From Luidia sarsii (taxonomy: Eukaryota > Echinodermata > Asteroidea > Paxillosida > Luidiidae): 64,000 bases of DNA. The stretch lies in the NCBI GenBank assembly GCA_949987565.1, contig OX465103.1:2285045-2349044 (forward strand), read 5' to 3'. Positions 1-12,192 of the stretch are shown here, in pieces (within the stretch, counting starts at the first letter, position 1; each line of letters begins with the position of its first letter). A model generated the notes under the pieces. That model was not told the origin of the DNA. It saw only the letters and a list, made by a program, of their open reading frames with translations, and searched no databases. Made by a program: the position numbers and the translations under genes.

Positions 1-598
1 AGGCAGGGAGGCAGGCAGGGAGGCAGGCAGGGAGGCAAGGAGGGAGGGAGGCAGGCAGGCAGAAAAGCAAGTAGGTGAGGAGGGAGGCAGGCAGGGAGGA
101 AGGCAGGGAGGCAAGGAGGGAGGGAGGCAGGCAGAAAAGCAAGTACCACTGTAGGTGAGGAGGGAGGCAGGCAGGGAGGCAAGGAGCCGAGGGAGGTGAG
201 GAGGGAGGCAGGCAGGTAGGCAGGCAGGGAGGCAAGGAGGGAGGCAAGGAGGCAGGCAGAAAAGCAAGTACCACTGTAGGTGAGGAGGGAGGCAGGCAGG
301 GAGGCAAGGAGCCGAGGGAGGTGAGGAGGGAGGCAGGCAGGTAGGCAGGCAGGGAGGCAAGGAGGGAGGCAAGGAGGCAGGCAGAAAAGCAAGTACCACT
401 GTAGGTGAGGAGGGAGGCAGGCAGGGAGGCAAGGAGCCGAGGGAGGTGAGGAGGGAGGCAGGCAGGTAGGCAGGCAGGGAGGCAAGGAGGGAGGCAAGGA
501 GGCAGGCAGAAAAGCAAGTACCACTGTAGGTGAGGAGGGAGGCAGGCAGGGAGGCAAGGAGCCGAGGGAGGTGAGGAGGGAGGCAGGGAGGTAGGCAA
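1..598. repeat. 125-bp G-rich minisatellite
   Basis: Purine-rich tandem array built from AGGC and GGGA words. The landmark AAGTACCACTGTAGG recurs at 141, 266, 391 and 516, an exact 125-bp period, so about four and a half higher-order units are visible and the array runs off the left edge. It ends 16 bp before the donor of the exon at 615-773, so it fills the start of that gene's next intron. No coding function is supported. Confidence 0.95.
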
Positions 599-614
599 GG
601 ATCACGCCAATCAC

Positions 615-773
615 CTGGACTTTCTCCCTGGGTGAGATGTCATCTTCCTCAGAGGAGCTCCCACTATAGGATCCAGAGCTGTAGCTGTCAGTAGACGACT
701 GGGACAGGGACCGAGACCGACGCTTGAATCTCCCGCTTCGTCCCTGGGTTGGACCAGTCGTCTTGAAGCTGAT
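615..773 (-). CDS. AHCYL-like: AHCYL1/AHCYL2 (IRBIT)-like regulatory exon
   Basis: A 53-codon internal exon, phase 0 at both ends. The acceptor is a pyrimidine-rich tract ending CCACCACAG and the donor is CAG/GTGATT. The peptide starts ISFKTTG, has basic residues (KRRSRS, about 17-22), then LSQSSTDSYSS (23-33), a serine run, the acidic SSSEEDD (39-45) and SPREKVQ (47-53). This order matches, from family knowledge, the N-terminal segment of AHCYL1/AHCYL2, where the human protein has SQSSTDSYSS followed by SPREK. In mammals that serine cluster is phosphorylated and lets IRBIT bind IP3 receptors and ion transporters. The SAH-hydrolase-like domain would be encoded by exons beyond position 1. Orthology to AHCYL1 versus AHCYL2 cannot be decided from this exon. 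Confidence 0.85.
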
Positions 774-1814
774 CTGTGGTGGACACATACAAACAAAACA
801 AGATCCAAATTAAATACGTATTCACACTTGCAGAAACAGCAACGGAGATGAATTTTGCCCCCACTTACATCTTTTGTACATCACTCTTCAGACCAATTAA
901 CAATCCTTGGTTTCAACTAATTCTGCTGCACAGAAACAGGGTTCCAATCGCACGTCCATGAAAACAGAGTGCTATGTAATGTATGTACTATGAAATATAA
1001 AAATCCTGCTAAGCGTTCTTTTTTGGAGCCAGTTCTGTCAATAGCCACTACATGTACAAATGACAATTACATGTAAGCATCCTTCCAAAACAAATTTGTT
1101 CAATCACGTAGGCCTAATGTTGTACATTCCAACAAAACTGTCAAGCTTGTAAAAAAAAAAAATTGAGGAAGAATGTCATTCTGACAATGTTGGCCCCATC
1201 TTTCCCCTAAGTTTTGAATGTTGATGACGGTTAGACAGGGAGTGGGGGAAAATTGCTTTGTGCCAGTGACAATACAGTGGGGTAAGATGTTGATGTCAAT
1301 GGCCAGAGCAAACACTCTCTTAGCTCATCACAAGGCCAGGCCAAATTGCTCTCCTTGAAGGAATCATAAAGAGACGTATCAAGACATTCACGTTCGTGCA
1401 TTCATACGCATGCTGCTGACGTGAACGCATCGTCTTATAATGGGCTAACAGCCAACAAAAAACTATCTAATCTATCTAAACATTTCCCCGTACCATAGGA
1501 TTTTGCATTGAGTTGCATTCTCTTTGATGCAAACAAATTAGATTAAATGGCTCTTTTCCCAAAGCCCAGCTTAGGGCTTTGGCTCTCTCATGCTTCGTCT
1601 CTGTTATCCAATTAAGCTGAAAACACGGGTTGGAATTACTTTGTTGAAGTTGAAACTTTGGATTCTTTTTTAAGATGCAGTGTCACATTCAAGAATGAAG
1701 CCAAAGGGGTGTTTCCATGCCTTGTACTTTGGAATGAAAGAAAGAAAGAAAGAAATGAAAGACAAAGCCGGAGCCTGAGCCTAAGCCGGGTTTTGGAAAA
1801 GGGCTTATGGGGTC
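774..1814. other. Intron of the AHCYL-like gene, no other feature seen
   Basis: AT-rich sequence upstream (minus strand) of the regulatory exon. I see no conserved exon, RNA gene or clear repeat beyond a short GAAA run near 1736-1756. Confidence 0.5.
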
Positions 1815-2245
1815 GTTCAGACACCGTACTAAAAGTGGTCTATCTTTGGTTTAAACTGAAAAGGGTCTATCTCGTTGTGTCTGAACAGTCTACCGTTTTG
1901 GGTACCACAAACGGTCTATCTTAGACCGCCGAGTAGGGGTGGACTAGACTACAAAGACCGGTCTACAAACCTTAACGTGTCTGAACGGTCCATCTCATAA
2001 CCACATCTGGTTTAGGCAGACGAGCGGGCGCATTACATAACCGGTGATTTATGTCATTCGTGTCATTTAAGGGAAGTTGGGATTCAGGGTCAGGCAACGT
2101 GTGTGACCTCTTAGTTCCAGAGATAGACTGTTTTCAGTTGAACTCAGTGAGTATGAACGCAAGGGGTTTGCAATGAAACGTTTACCTCCCGCTGTGACCA
2201 CAAAATGATAGACCTTTTTCGGTTTCCGTAGTACGGTGTCTGAAC
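1815..2245. mobile_element. MITE-like element with 17-bp inverted ends
   Basis: GTTCAGACACCGTACTA at 1815 is repeated as its perfect reverse complement ending at 2245, giving a 431-bp non-coding element. The interior repeats related words (GTCTGAAC, GGTCTATC). No target duplication could be fixed. The superfamily is unknown. Confidence 0.7.
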
Positions 2246-2320
2246 ATAGCCTATATAGATCTAAATGCAAAGTGTTGCCCACTGCTACACATATCCAATT
2301 GGCATCCATCACACCACCAG

Positions 2321-2520
2321 CCCGGTGATCAAGTGGTTAAGACGTCTGCACTGGAAAGTATAAGGTTGCAGGTTGGAGTTCTCCTTGAGCTGCCTGTGGG
2401 GCTTTCCGATCAATGGAGCAAAGCAAATTAGGCGCACTCCCACTAGCGGGGAAACATCGTGATCCACTTTTCGATGATTTTCCTGGTGGGAGCACATACA
2501 CGTACGTGTATGCACAATCC
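2321..2520 (+). mobile_element. tRNA-derived SINE-like element
   Basis: The first ~72 bp look like a decayed tRNA. An A-box-like GTGATCAAGTGGTTAAG lies at 2325-2341 and a B-box-like GGTTGGAGTTC at 2371-2381, at the spacing expected of an internal RNA polymerase III promoter. A non-tRNA body follows to roughly 2520, where ACGTGT repeats begin. There is no cloverleaf good enough for a functional tRNA gene. Confidence 0.55.
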
Positions 2521-2656
2521 AAACTACACATCAAGATTCAAGAGGAGTCCTCCCCCCCCCCACTCGAAATGCTTTCTCTCCGATGCAGTTTAATCTACAG
2601 CCGTAATCATAATGAACTTAGTCATACAACATTGCAGTGCCTTCTCATGGGCAAAA

Positions 2657-2796
2657 AGGGGGCCGCTGTGTTGACCTCCTAGTCGGTGGGCCGTGGTAAC
2701 TGGTCTCGCTCTTCTGAGTTCTGAGCCCAGGCAAACGACAACAACTTGAGACAGCAGCACCTCTAATTGCTGCTTGTCGCATACACAAGAAGAAGA
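2657..2796. repeat. Dispersed repeat, partner of 53474-53620
   Basis: About 140 bp shared in the same orientation with 53474-53620: both contain GACCTCCTAGT, then TCGCTCTTCTGA, then ACGACAACAACTTGAGACAG and CTCTAATTGCTGCTTG. Divergence is moderate. It is probably a short retroposon fragment, but no tail or target duplication was identified. Confidence 0.8.
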
Positions 2797-3832
2797 TGGG
2801 CAAAAAACCCACATGATTTTTGCCCTTTGATGACATAAATGTACATTTACATGTACATGTACACGTAGCAGTTCTTTAAAAACCCTCGATCATTGCCTTT
2901 CTATGAGCCCTTTACGCATCCCTGGGCTTAGGTTTGGGCTCAGGCTTAGCCCCGGTCACACACAATCTGTAAATAGCGGCTTGGGGTTCTCGCTGAATTA
3001 CACGTAGACAGTCTGTGTTATCCAGGTTGATAAAGAATGGGAGTGTTGTTCAAAAAGCCTGTCCTTTGATACCGGTGTGCCGGGTAAGAAAAAAATGAAA
3101 CCATGATGAAACACAGGCTTAAGCCCGAGCCTAAGCCTTTATTTCTACAATGTATACATGTCTATGCACAGTCAAGAATACTTGAAGAAAATTACGTCTG
3201 AGACAAGGGCACCATTTGTAGAGATGTATGCAAATGGAAACTCCCTGGTGTCCGAGATGGCACATGCTTTTCATCTTTTGTGAACGCGCAGCTGCAAATA
3301 GCCCGGGAGGACTTGGCAGACTAAAAATAGCTGCAGAAATTCTGGGAGGGATGACCTATTTTGTCCCCCCCACCCCCCCCCCCTCGAGGGGGAAGTGGGC
3401 GAGGTAAATGAGGAGAGGGGATGGGAAAGTGGGGGAGGGATGGGGATGGATGGGGCAGTCAGTTGCCATACCACTGACACTGCCATAGCCAGGCTCCAAA
3501 AGTGCAGTTTGCGGAGAGCCTGCTGCCTGCAACTTACCGGTACTGTTAATGTTATCTACATACATGTACAGGTGTGTGTAGGCCTACATTTGTACCAGTA
3601 CTGTACATCCTGTGACCTGTGTGTGTGCATGCGGCTGTGTCTAAATGGGAAAAAGCACTCTTGGCAGGCAGGTACATGTACATACATACAAACAAAGTGA
3701 TCCCATTACACTGACCTGACTCTACAGAGGGTACAAGGTGCATAATGTAACTAAGCCGGGACAGGGCCACTGCATGAAATGACCAGGTCTTGGTGAGTTG
3801 CCTGGACCACCAGTGCCTGGACACTACTGGCA

Positions 3833-4125
3833 GGGCTTGACCTTAGCACTAGCCCTGCGGTCATTGTCTAGTAAAAACAGCCACGGGCTAGTAAAATGAC
3901 CCACTTTGCTAGCCCGGCTGACTAGTAAAAAGTAGACAGCGGTGTGGTGGCAAAAAATGATGCAGGCAGGGATGAGAAAGTAGAAACTAATAATTTGTTT
4001 TACTTGACCCAATAACCTTGTTTTAAATTCAATATTAATTTTACAGGGCTAGCAAAACTTGCTACGGGCTAGCAAAAAACTCAATTTACTAGCCCGGTAG
4101 GCTAGTAAACAAAAACCTTAAGCGC
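3833..4125. repeat. Dispersed repeat rich in GGGCTAG/CTAGCCC words
   Basis: Begins CAGGGCTTGACCTTAGC and contains repeated CTAGTAAAA and GCTAGCAAAA motifs. The opening motif recurs at 29997 as CAGGGCTCGACCTTAGC, next to sequence whose remainder differs. Both look like fragments of one transposon family. No coding sequence was recognised. Confidence 0.5.
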
Positions 4126-4152
4126 GAGGCTTGGGTACATGTATATTATGGT

Positions 4153-4859
4153 TACGTTCAGATAGTGTTTTAAATTCGCTAAAACTACCGTTTTAACCTT
4201 GTCATCTCTTGGGATCGATCGTGCAATGGTTGAACGACGGGGTGAAGGCACGCCCTTTGGTCCGAAGCGGACATTGAAAACGCATTCGACGATGCCCACA
4301 CCAGGAAAGTCAAAATCTGCAGCCCTGGGATTTCCAACCAGCTGGCAGACCTTGGATTCTACAGGTCGCACGAGTGTTGGGACTAATTAAGATAAAGGCC
4401 ACGAAGCACAAAGAAAGTACAAGTATAAGGCTGTGGTGGAGAGCAACTGACACATGGACCGGATACTGGCCTTCACCCAAATCACTTTCATCGCCGAAAA
4501 AATTTGACCCTTGCAACAATCGACTGTAGGAAAGAATGACGAGACATCTGTCCTGGCGCCATGTTTGTTTTCGCTTGCTGCAGCCTACATGTATATTCGC
4601 GATGTACAAATGTATGTTCAGACAGCGTAAATGTACAACGCTCATGATGTGTGTGTGTGTGGCACGTTCTTTAAGCATAAGCAGAATTATTCTTTTTGGC
4701 CTTTTAAAACCGAAAATAAAACCAAACCGGTTTTAACTGCTTGCTGTAGTACGCTGTACGAATGCACAGAGTTTCAAATTGACGACTTGCCCCCTAAAAG
4801 GCGCTTTAACTTGATTGGTTTTAAACTAACATGCTGTCTGAACTGAGACTCTGAACGTA
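4153..4859. mobile_element. MITE-like element with TACGTTCAG ends
   Basis: TACGTTCAG at 4153 is mirrored by CTGAACGTA ending at 4859, and both ends continue into related TTTTAAA-containing sequence. The ~707-bp interior has no convincing coding sequence. The ends resemble the GTTCAGAC ends of the 1815-2245 element, so the two may be related. Confidence 0.5.
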
Positions 4860-4904
4860 GCACATAGTATGGGCAAAGGTCTGCATTACTACTGTACTTA
4901 TCTC

Positions 4905-5355
4905 CTAGTATGGGGTAGGGGAGAGGGGGAAGGGGAGAGGGGGAGAGGGGGAGGGGGAAAGGGGGAGAGGGGGAGAAGGGAAGAAGGGGAGAAGGGGAGA
5001 AGGGGAGAAGGGGAGAGGGAGAGAGGGAGGGGGGGGGCAGGGGAGAGGGGAAGAAGGGAAGAGGGGAAGAGGGGAAGAGGGGAAGAGGGGAAGAGGGGAA
5101 GAGGGGAAGAGGGGAAGAGGGGAAGAGGGAGAGAGGTAGGGCAAAGGGGAAGGGGAAAGGGGAAGAGGGGAAGAGGGGAAGAGGGGAAGAGGGGAAGAGG
5201 GGAAGAGGGGAAGAGGGGCAGAGGGGGAGAGGGGGAGTGGTACCTGAATGGGGAGAGGGGAAGAGGGGAAGAGAGGACGAGGGGGAGAGGGGAAGAGAGG
5301 ACGAGAGGGGGAGAGGTACCGTAGGGGGAGGGGGGGGAGAAGAGGAGAGGGGGAG
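4905..5355. repeat. Polypurine GGGGAAGA tandem array
   Basis: About 450 bp of almost pure purine on the plus strand, mostly GGGGAAGA and GGGGAGA units. Long purine-only frames arise purely from composition. The tract could form triplex or G-quadruplex structures. No gene is called. Confidence 0.95.
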
Positions 5356-5581
5356 GTTTATCAGTGCTGTAGAAACCTATCTGATGTCAATTCCTCATCT
5401 CTGTCTCATTCCTCCTCTACTTCGGTGAAGCCAGCAGCAAGGCTGTGGCACCAATTTCATATTTCCCAGGGAGATGGATGGATGTTGGAACCAGCCGGCA
5501 GGAAGTCTGCCTGGCTGATTTGCTGGGCATGACGTACGATATCAATCATCAAGGGGAATATGTAGAGGCCGAGCCTCCTAC

Positions 5582-5620
5582 CCTCCCGGCGAACCCACCA
5601 CTGCCACTTCCGGCTTCCAT
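5582..5620 (-). CDS. Possible short alternative first exon (low confidence)
   Basis: On the minus strand ATG at 5620 begins 13 codons (MEAGSGSGGFAGR) ending in phase 0 at donor AGG/GTAGGA. That phase would join the AHCYL-like exon at 615-773. The segment lies in an isolated GC-richer island (5380-5640). On the opposite strand the same island offers a competing reading, a terminal exon after acceptor TTTCCCAG at about 5469 ending at a stop near 5630. Neither has homology support. Confidence 0.2.
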
Positions 5621-5650
5621 CCGCAACTAACAAGCATCAGGCGACCGCAT

Positions 5651-5656
<6 letters not shown>

Positions 5657-5685
<29 letters not shown>
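5657..5685 (+). repeat. 29-nt A tract
   Basis: An uninterrupted run of 29 adenines follows GCATTGATTT. It could be the tail of a retroposed sequence covering the GC-richer stretch just before it, but no target-site duplication flanks it. Confidence 0.8.
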
Positions 5686-5687
<2 letters not shown>

Positions 5688-6029
5688 TCAAAGTTTGTAA
5701 CATCACTGCTTGAACCCGTCCTCTAAATTCCATTTTCAATCAAATAGTAAAACAATTGTCCCCAGTCCCCACCCTAGCAAAGATGCATGTACATGTAGTT
5801 CACTTTTTGGAAAGGCCAGCATATATTACCTCTGGTCATTAAATTAAAAATGGAAATAAAAAAAATCCCAGCAAATATAAAAAGAGGATTGAAGGATATT
5901 GGTCACATTTACATTGTATATTAAATCATTACGTCCTACAGCTAAATTTACGGTACATGCAAATGAACAAGTTAATCAGCTTAATATGGAATAAAGTAAA
6001 AGATATATTCAACAGATTATCATTCAATC

Positions 6030-8645
6030 AGTCACGTGTACATGTACATGTACAGTGTATCTCCTTATTCCTCCATGATGTATACGTACATTGTACATGT
6101 GTTGTGTACATACATGTACATGTACATACGTGTACATTACATAGTACATGTACTGTACATACAATATACGTACAGTGTACACATGTACACAAGCACATGT
6201 ACTGTACCTGTCTGTAAATGTTCTTACTAATAATGAGTAATACTACTACTAAGTACTATTAGTATGGTGTACATGTCCACTGTACATGTACAATGTACAT
6301 GTACATGTACATGTGTACACTGTATATGTACATGTACATGTACATGTACCGTAGCAATACTGTACGTGTACATGTACATGTCATGTACATGTACATGTTC
6401 ATGTACAGTAGCACCTTAAGTACACAGTCATTGTCTTCATGCCCCTCAAGAAATATTGTTATTCACACCTCCATTTATCTGAAAAGTGTAAACGTACATC
6501 TACCGATATTGCCCTCATATACGGTAGTCATAGGAAAACACTCTTTCGAAAGGGCTGCTGCCTCGTTCCACTGAGAACAACATATGAATTAAATTCTTCC
6601 TTGACATTCTCAGTCACTGAGCAGAGACCATGTACACACGTACATGATGTACATGTACCGCCGGTATGTCTCCAGTCCAAGGCTCTACTGCTACTGTACA
6701 CAGTCTACCTGTACATGTGTATACAGTACTTACATGTACTGTACATGTACATGTAGGCCTATGTACTGTACACACACTGTACATTGTACAGTACATGCAC
6801 ATGTACATGTATACAGTGTACAACTACAAGTGTGCACTGAACATGTACAGTTGTTGTACACCCGTACATGTAATATGTATCTGTATGTGCTTACAAGTCC
6901 CCGCAATTTCTACACGACTTTGCTCACCTGTTCGTGGGTTGAAGAGAAAGACATCATTCCTTGCTCATTAACTGACACCGCATGGAAGCGCAACTGCACA
7001 TGGAATGCACATCAGCTGCGTATACACATGCATGCATGTACTGGTATAGACCCAAGACTAAGATCCTCCAAATGCCATCCCTCCTCAGCTGTCCTGATTC
7101 TATAAGCCTTCCGCCGCACAGACGCGCATTGCAGGCCCTCCTCCCATATGCATGTAAAGACCACCGCGTCAGTCAATGGCAGGGACACAATAGTGAATAC
7201 TGAAAGCGCTTGACAGCCGACTGGATGGAAGCTACATTATCCGTCGAATAGCAACCGAGACAGACTGGTTTTTTAGAAGGCTGAATTCCTTGGAGTGTCC
7301 CATGGCCACGTGTGATGCAAAAGCTAGGAGCAGAGCAGTGCTTACATTCAGGCCCCGTTGTTTATGAGCGGTGCTGTAACACGCACACAGCCGTTGCACA
7401 TGTACAGTTTAGGCCTGTGGCCCGGACAGCACTGTGTTCCACGTGTACACAGCAAGTACCGACCGAATTCACCTCTATGTACATGTAGGCCCTATGCCCA
7501 CTCCACACCACGTGTGCGCTGGGGCATACAAGCACAGTTGCACACAGACATCATCCAGCAAGCACACACTAGAATGATCAGACTGACCTTCAGTGTAACC
7601 AGTATTTTCTGGTTGATAACACAGCCTGCACACTGCAGTCCTCCTGTCTGAAGGCCATCACTTACAGTATGTCTGCCTGCCTGCCAGCCACTTTGGCTCC
7701 ATGGCGTAATAGCCTGTAATTCATTTTCCTGAATAATTTGTCTTGATGAACTGCATTTGCACCACTGTGTCCAAGTGGGTCTGACCACAATGCATGGGCC
7801 CGATTATTATGCATCTGGAGGTGTGCAATTCTTATGGACACAAACACTGCATATTGCAAACAGACAAGCAACTAGGAAAATGAATAAAACTAGGAAGGAA
7901 AAACCTTTCATGAGTACATGTACATTGTACATTGTACATGTACATGTACATGTACATTGTGTACATGTACATTTAGCACTAGTTAGCACTAGCACTCAGT
8001 GCCTATTGCTTGGCACTGTGTGCACTGTGCATTGTACACAAACCTTCATTGTGATTACCGGTACATGTATTTGCATGGAAAGTAAAGATGGCAGTATCCA
8101 CTCAAGTTTGTTTCCATCAGTTTGGCTAACCCTTTATTGCTGTTAAAGTGTTATACATTGTACAAAAATGTTACAAACTGCTTACCGGTACTTACTTCTC
8201 TGCCTTAGAGAAAGGTCCTGCTACTGCTAAGATCGAAACATCAGGCCCTTTATTGCTACAGTACATGTACATGTACAGTGTACATGCGCAGCTTATACTA
8301 GTCTGTGTACAATGTACGAGTAAAAAAAATACATGTACCGGTACCGGTACTATAATTATGAATGTAACATTTATAGGCAACTCTGTTACTGTACAGTACT
8401 AAGTACAATGTAGTACACTATAAGATATACATGTACATGTACATGTACATGTAGCATGTACCGGTACATGTACATCTACTGTACATGTACATGTACAAGC
8501 GCATGTACTGTATATTGTCTGTGCATGTACATGTACATGTACATGTAAATGTCATGTACATGTACAATATCATTTGGGTGATTGTGTGAACATGTGAGTA
8601 ATGCATACACTACAGGGGTATAAACATACACGTACAGTGTACATG
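6030..8645. repeat. Cluster of ACATGT-type microsatellites
   Basis: Short arrays of (ACATGT)n mixed with TACAGTGTAC variants lie at about 6030-6420, 6610-6880, 7905-7970 and 8250-8660. The hexamer is its own reverse complement, so each array reads the same on both strands and can extrude hairpins. Apparent peptides of repeated Y-M-C-T-V are products of this repeat. The sequence between the arrays shows nothing recognisable apart from the foldback-family fragment at 8202-8250. Confidence 0.9.
8202..8250 (+). repeat. Hammerhead-like foldback repeat, diverged single arm
   Basis: Contains GAGAAAGGTCCTGCTA then GATCGAAACATCAGGCCC, a diverged copy of the family described at 61584-61745. A stretch related to the family's distal part (AATGTTACAAACTGCTTAC) lies just upstream near 8168. 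Confidence 0.75.
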
Positions 8646-8647
8646 TA

Positions 8648-8954
8648 CCATAGAGATTACCGGTATAAATAAGACTATAGAGGGGACAAAAAGCTTGAGA
8701 AGCAGAAGGGAGCACTCAAGTATGTTTAGAACCTCACAGACGCATATGCACACGTACATGTACATGTATGAGACGCCCACAATAATCCTGCACGTATGAA
8801 CTGGACCGCGGAGAGCGTGAGCGCTTTAAATTTATTTATATAACGCTTGCGTGTCGAATAAATTGAACAGCGCCACTGTGTTCGCGCGCCGTTCAAAACG
8901 AAAAACGTAAAAGAATGGGAGCGTCACCTCTAGTCTTATTTATAATCTCTATGG
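8648..8954. mobile_element. MITE-like element with CCATAGAGATTA ends
   Basis: The left end CCATAGAGATTA(CCGG)TATAAATAAGACTA is repeated inverted at the right end, TAGTCTTATTTATAATCTCT then ATGG, ending at 8954. The left arm carries a 4-bp CCGG insertion. The ~307-bp interior is non-coding. No target duplication could be fixed because the flanks are ACATGT repeats. Confidence 0.75.
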
Positions 8955-9384
8955 TGTAGATGTACTGTACATTGTACATGTACATGTCCATGTGGCATAC
9001 CATTTCTAGTTAGAGTGCGTGTACAGGTAGTGTACAGCATACATGTGTACATGTACATGTGTCAACACATCTATCAATAATTCAGTATCAACTTGCCAAG
9101 AAGCTCATCCACATATCCACAGGGCGAGAGGGGAAGAACCTGTCTTACTGGGGCACCAGAAGAAAAAAACAACACAAAATAAAATCAACCACCTGGTTTT
9201 GAATCCCATGGGATTTAGGGATAAGATTGTCTGCAAGGGATCTCATCCCCCCCATCCCATCCCTGATCGACATGTACAGGGGGTTGCAGTAAGAATAATG
9301 CTGACGAGTGACTGATGAAAGGTTCTACTGAGGAAGGACCCCACAGGGTTAGGTTAGGTCATCTGCCCAGCATCACAACTTACA

Positions 9385-9660
9385 CTGAAGGGCAATTTCC
9401 ACAGTCCCAAATAAACATGATTTATATTTGGATTGTGATATAAAATGCGATCCAAACTCCACTTTTTTTGGGGGGGACACAATAAACGCGATTGTTAGTC
9501 AAGAAGTGGGATTTGAATAGCGATTCCACTATTGGTGAGACTCTTCCAAATAATTGCATTTATTTGCGACGTGATGTGTGTGGGAACTGGGAAGGCATTC
9601 TTTTATCCCACAATGCACTGCTTGCGCTCTGTCACCGATTTGTAAATAACTGATTACCGA
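9385..9660. repeat. Dispersed repeat, partner of 12193-12505
   Basis: Contains GCATTTATTTGCGACGTGAT then GTGTGTGGGAAC, matched at 12193 by GCATTTACTTGCGACGTGAT then GTGTGCGGGAAC. Both are followed by a related ATCCCA-AATGCA-TGCGC segment. The preceding sequence has several TTTG/GATTGTG words. Probably two diverged copies of one MITE. Confidence 0.55.
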
Positions 9661-9784
9661 TGTGCATGTAGATGTTTTCTTCATATTCTTCATGTAGTCA
9701 TTTGTTGTTGGTCCTTAGTAACCTTTTGAGAAAGTGCTTTATAAAATGCCAACCATTATGTACATGTATGTACATGTACATGTA

Positions 9785-9925
9785 CAATGTTTGTACAAAT
9801 GTACCTGAACTGTATATACCTGAACTGTATGTACAAATGTACATGAACTGTATGTACAAATGTACATGAACTGTGTACAAATGTACATGAACTGTATGTA
9901 CAAATGTACATGAACTGTATGTACC
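9785..9925. repeat. Short tandem repeat of ACAAATGTACATGAACTGT
   Basis: About six units of 18-23 bp of the form GTACAAATGTACATGAACTG, grading from ACATGT microsatellite sequence upstream. Confidence 0.85.
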
Positions 9926-10588
9926 ATGGACAATTTTTTTTTTTAACTAGAACAGCAATGTTGTCATGGCTCAATGCAGCCTCATTAGACTCACAAATTG
10001 AACGACATCATCCACAAAGAAAACGGTCAACAACTCGGCTCCGACCTAGAAGTTCTGTGCACAAGTATTCTCAACAGTCCACAGTCCGCACTACAAAAAA
10101 AAAAGTTCGCATTTTCATTTCGGATTAATGACGGAAAGCATCACTGCTCAAGACGCCCGACAGATGCGTGGAGAAGAGATGAAACCAGATTCTACGAGAT
10201 TCAAACTACTGTACTGCACAGTCAACAGCCATGTGGAAAATGAAGCGTAACATGCAGACGACTGATCAGATGAACAGACAGTCGGACAGGAAGAACCGTA
10301 CTGTAAAAGTAGCTCACTTAGATGTAAAACTCATCAGAAAAGGGCCAATTTTACAACAAAGCAGGGGGTAGGGGCCGGGGGGAACCACCAGACTGCGAGA
10401 TCAATAGGAGCCTTGCAAAAGACAGTAATTAGACAAGCTGCGGTCCTGGCACAAGGGTCCAGTGTCACGTACTCAGAGGTTCACCTTGGTAATCATCGCA
10501 GTACTCTATAGGAAATCTATTGGCGTACGGTGATGAGTGAAACAGAGCCTTCCACAAAGAAAGACATGAACAGGCGAACACCAAATTT

Positions 10589-11225
10589 GATTACGTTGGT
10601 GTACATACTGTATACATGTGTACATGTACACTTGTACAGTACATGTACATGTACATGTACTGTGCTGATTACTGTATACTGATTACGTTGGTATGTACAT
10701 ACTGTATACATGTGTACATGTACACTTGTACAGTACATGTACATGTACATGTACTGTGCTGATTACTGTATACTGATTACGTTGGTATATATGTACATAC
10801 TGTATACATGTGTACATGTACACTTGTACAGTTCATGTACACCATGTACATGTACTTTGCTGATTACTGTGCTGATTACTGTATACTGATTACGTTGGTA
10901 TATATGTACATACTGGTTACATGTGTACATGTACACTTGTACAGTACATGTACATGTACTGTGCTGATTACTGTGCTGATTACTGTATACTGATTACGTT
11001 GGTATATATGTACATGTACATACATGTACTGTATACATGTGTACAGTACATGTACACTTGTACAGTACATGCACATGTACTGTGCTGATTACTGTACATG
11101 TATACTGATTACATGTACATACTGTATACATGTACAGTACATGTACACTTGTACAGTACATGTACATGTACATGTACTGTGCGTGTACATGTACATACTG
11201 TACTGTACACGTACAATGTACATGT
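10589..11225. repeat. Higher-order minisatellite, 92-113-bp units
   Basis: GATTACGTTGGT starts near-identical blocks at 10589, 10681, 10775, 10888 and 10992. Each is followed by ACATACTGTATACATGTG, CACTTGTACAGTACATG and an ACATGT run of variable length. Units differ mainly in the number of ACATGT hexamers and of GCTGATTACT repeats, which explains spacings of 92, 94, 113 and 104 bp. Confidence 0.9.
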
Positions 11226-11338
11226 AACATTCCAGAGACCTGTGGCACTGATAATTTGACTGCATGACCCAACTGCCTAATTTGGGATGACACAAAAATG
11301 TCTGAAAGACGTCACATCTTTTAAAGTGACTGACTGAC

Positions 11339-11440
11339 TCTGCCTTTGAGAAAGGTCCTGCTAGGATCGAAACGTCAGGCCCACTAAATTTTAAGATTTG
11401 CATTTTGGTATTTTTAGTCAGTAAGCAGTTTGCAACATTT
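11339..11440 (+). repeat. Hammerhead-like foldback repeat, single arm
   Basis: A clean copy of one arm: CTGCCTTTGAGAAAGGTCC, TGCTAGGATCGAAACGTC, AGGCCCACTAAATTTTA, then ATTTGCATTTTGGTATTTT, TAGTCAGTAAGCAGTTTGC and AACATTTTCGTATCTCA. The same order is found at 61630 and 62127. Confidence 0.9.
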
Positions 11441-12192
11441 TCGTATCTCACTTTTGTTGAAATTTGATTAATTGGGGTAATTTTCATCAAACAATTTGTA
11501 ACATTTTGTGTACTACTACTATGCACATAATTATCGTAATTGCAAATACATGTACATGTACTGCAGGCCTACAGTTGTGTCAACAATCTATTGCATGGGT
11601 TAAAACCTAAATGTACCGGTACATGTAAGGTCAAAGCATTGCTTGAAATTGGGCACTTTGCAAATATGGTGTAACCTCCTTTTACATGAAAAAGGAGCTG
11701 CACATCTTACACAATTTTGAAGTTTTATGAATTATTGTCTTAGTTGTTCATGCTGTACATGTACATGCATCTATAGAGTCTACAGGTATTGCCATGTATT
11801 GTACATTACATGTACATCATTGTACATGTGTGTACATGTAGGCCCTAAATGATTTTCATGGCAAATTCATCCTTGACTTTCAAAAGCATGAAATAAAACA
11901 TGTGCAATGAAGGGGAGCTGATTCAATAAGGGACAGACACAATGATGTGGATCAATGATGTACTGTACATTACATGTACATTGCTGGGATGCATAGATGT
12001 ACTGTACATGTACTGGATTGTACACGTGATGATGTGATGTACACTGTACATGTACACGTACATGTACAGTACAGTGTACATGTACATGTATATGTACACA
12101 CATACTGTACATACATGTACATGTACACAATGTATGTACATGCACATACACTGTACATGTACATGTACACACTGTACATGTACATGGTTTTA

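Noticed and set aside
2321..2392. Functional tRNA gene
   Set aside because: A and B boxes are present, but the acceptor and anticodon stems do not pair well and SINE-like body sequence follows. The same applies to the three modules at 56522-57018.
5469..5630. Plus-strand terminal exon before the A tract
   Set aside because: The acceptor is good and the frame ends in TAA, but no homology or partner exon exists, and the opposite-strand reading is equally possible; kept only as a note at 5582-5620.
9319..9345. CTGAGGAAGGACC as a hammerhead core
   Set aside because: The CUGANGA box is perfect, but no GAAAC follows at the right distance and no closing stem exists.
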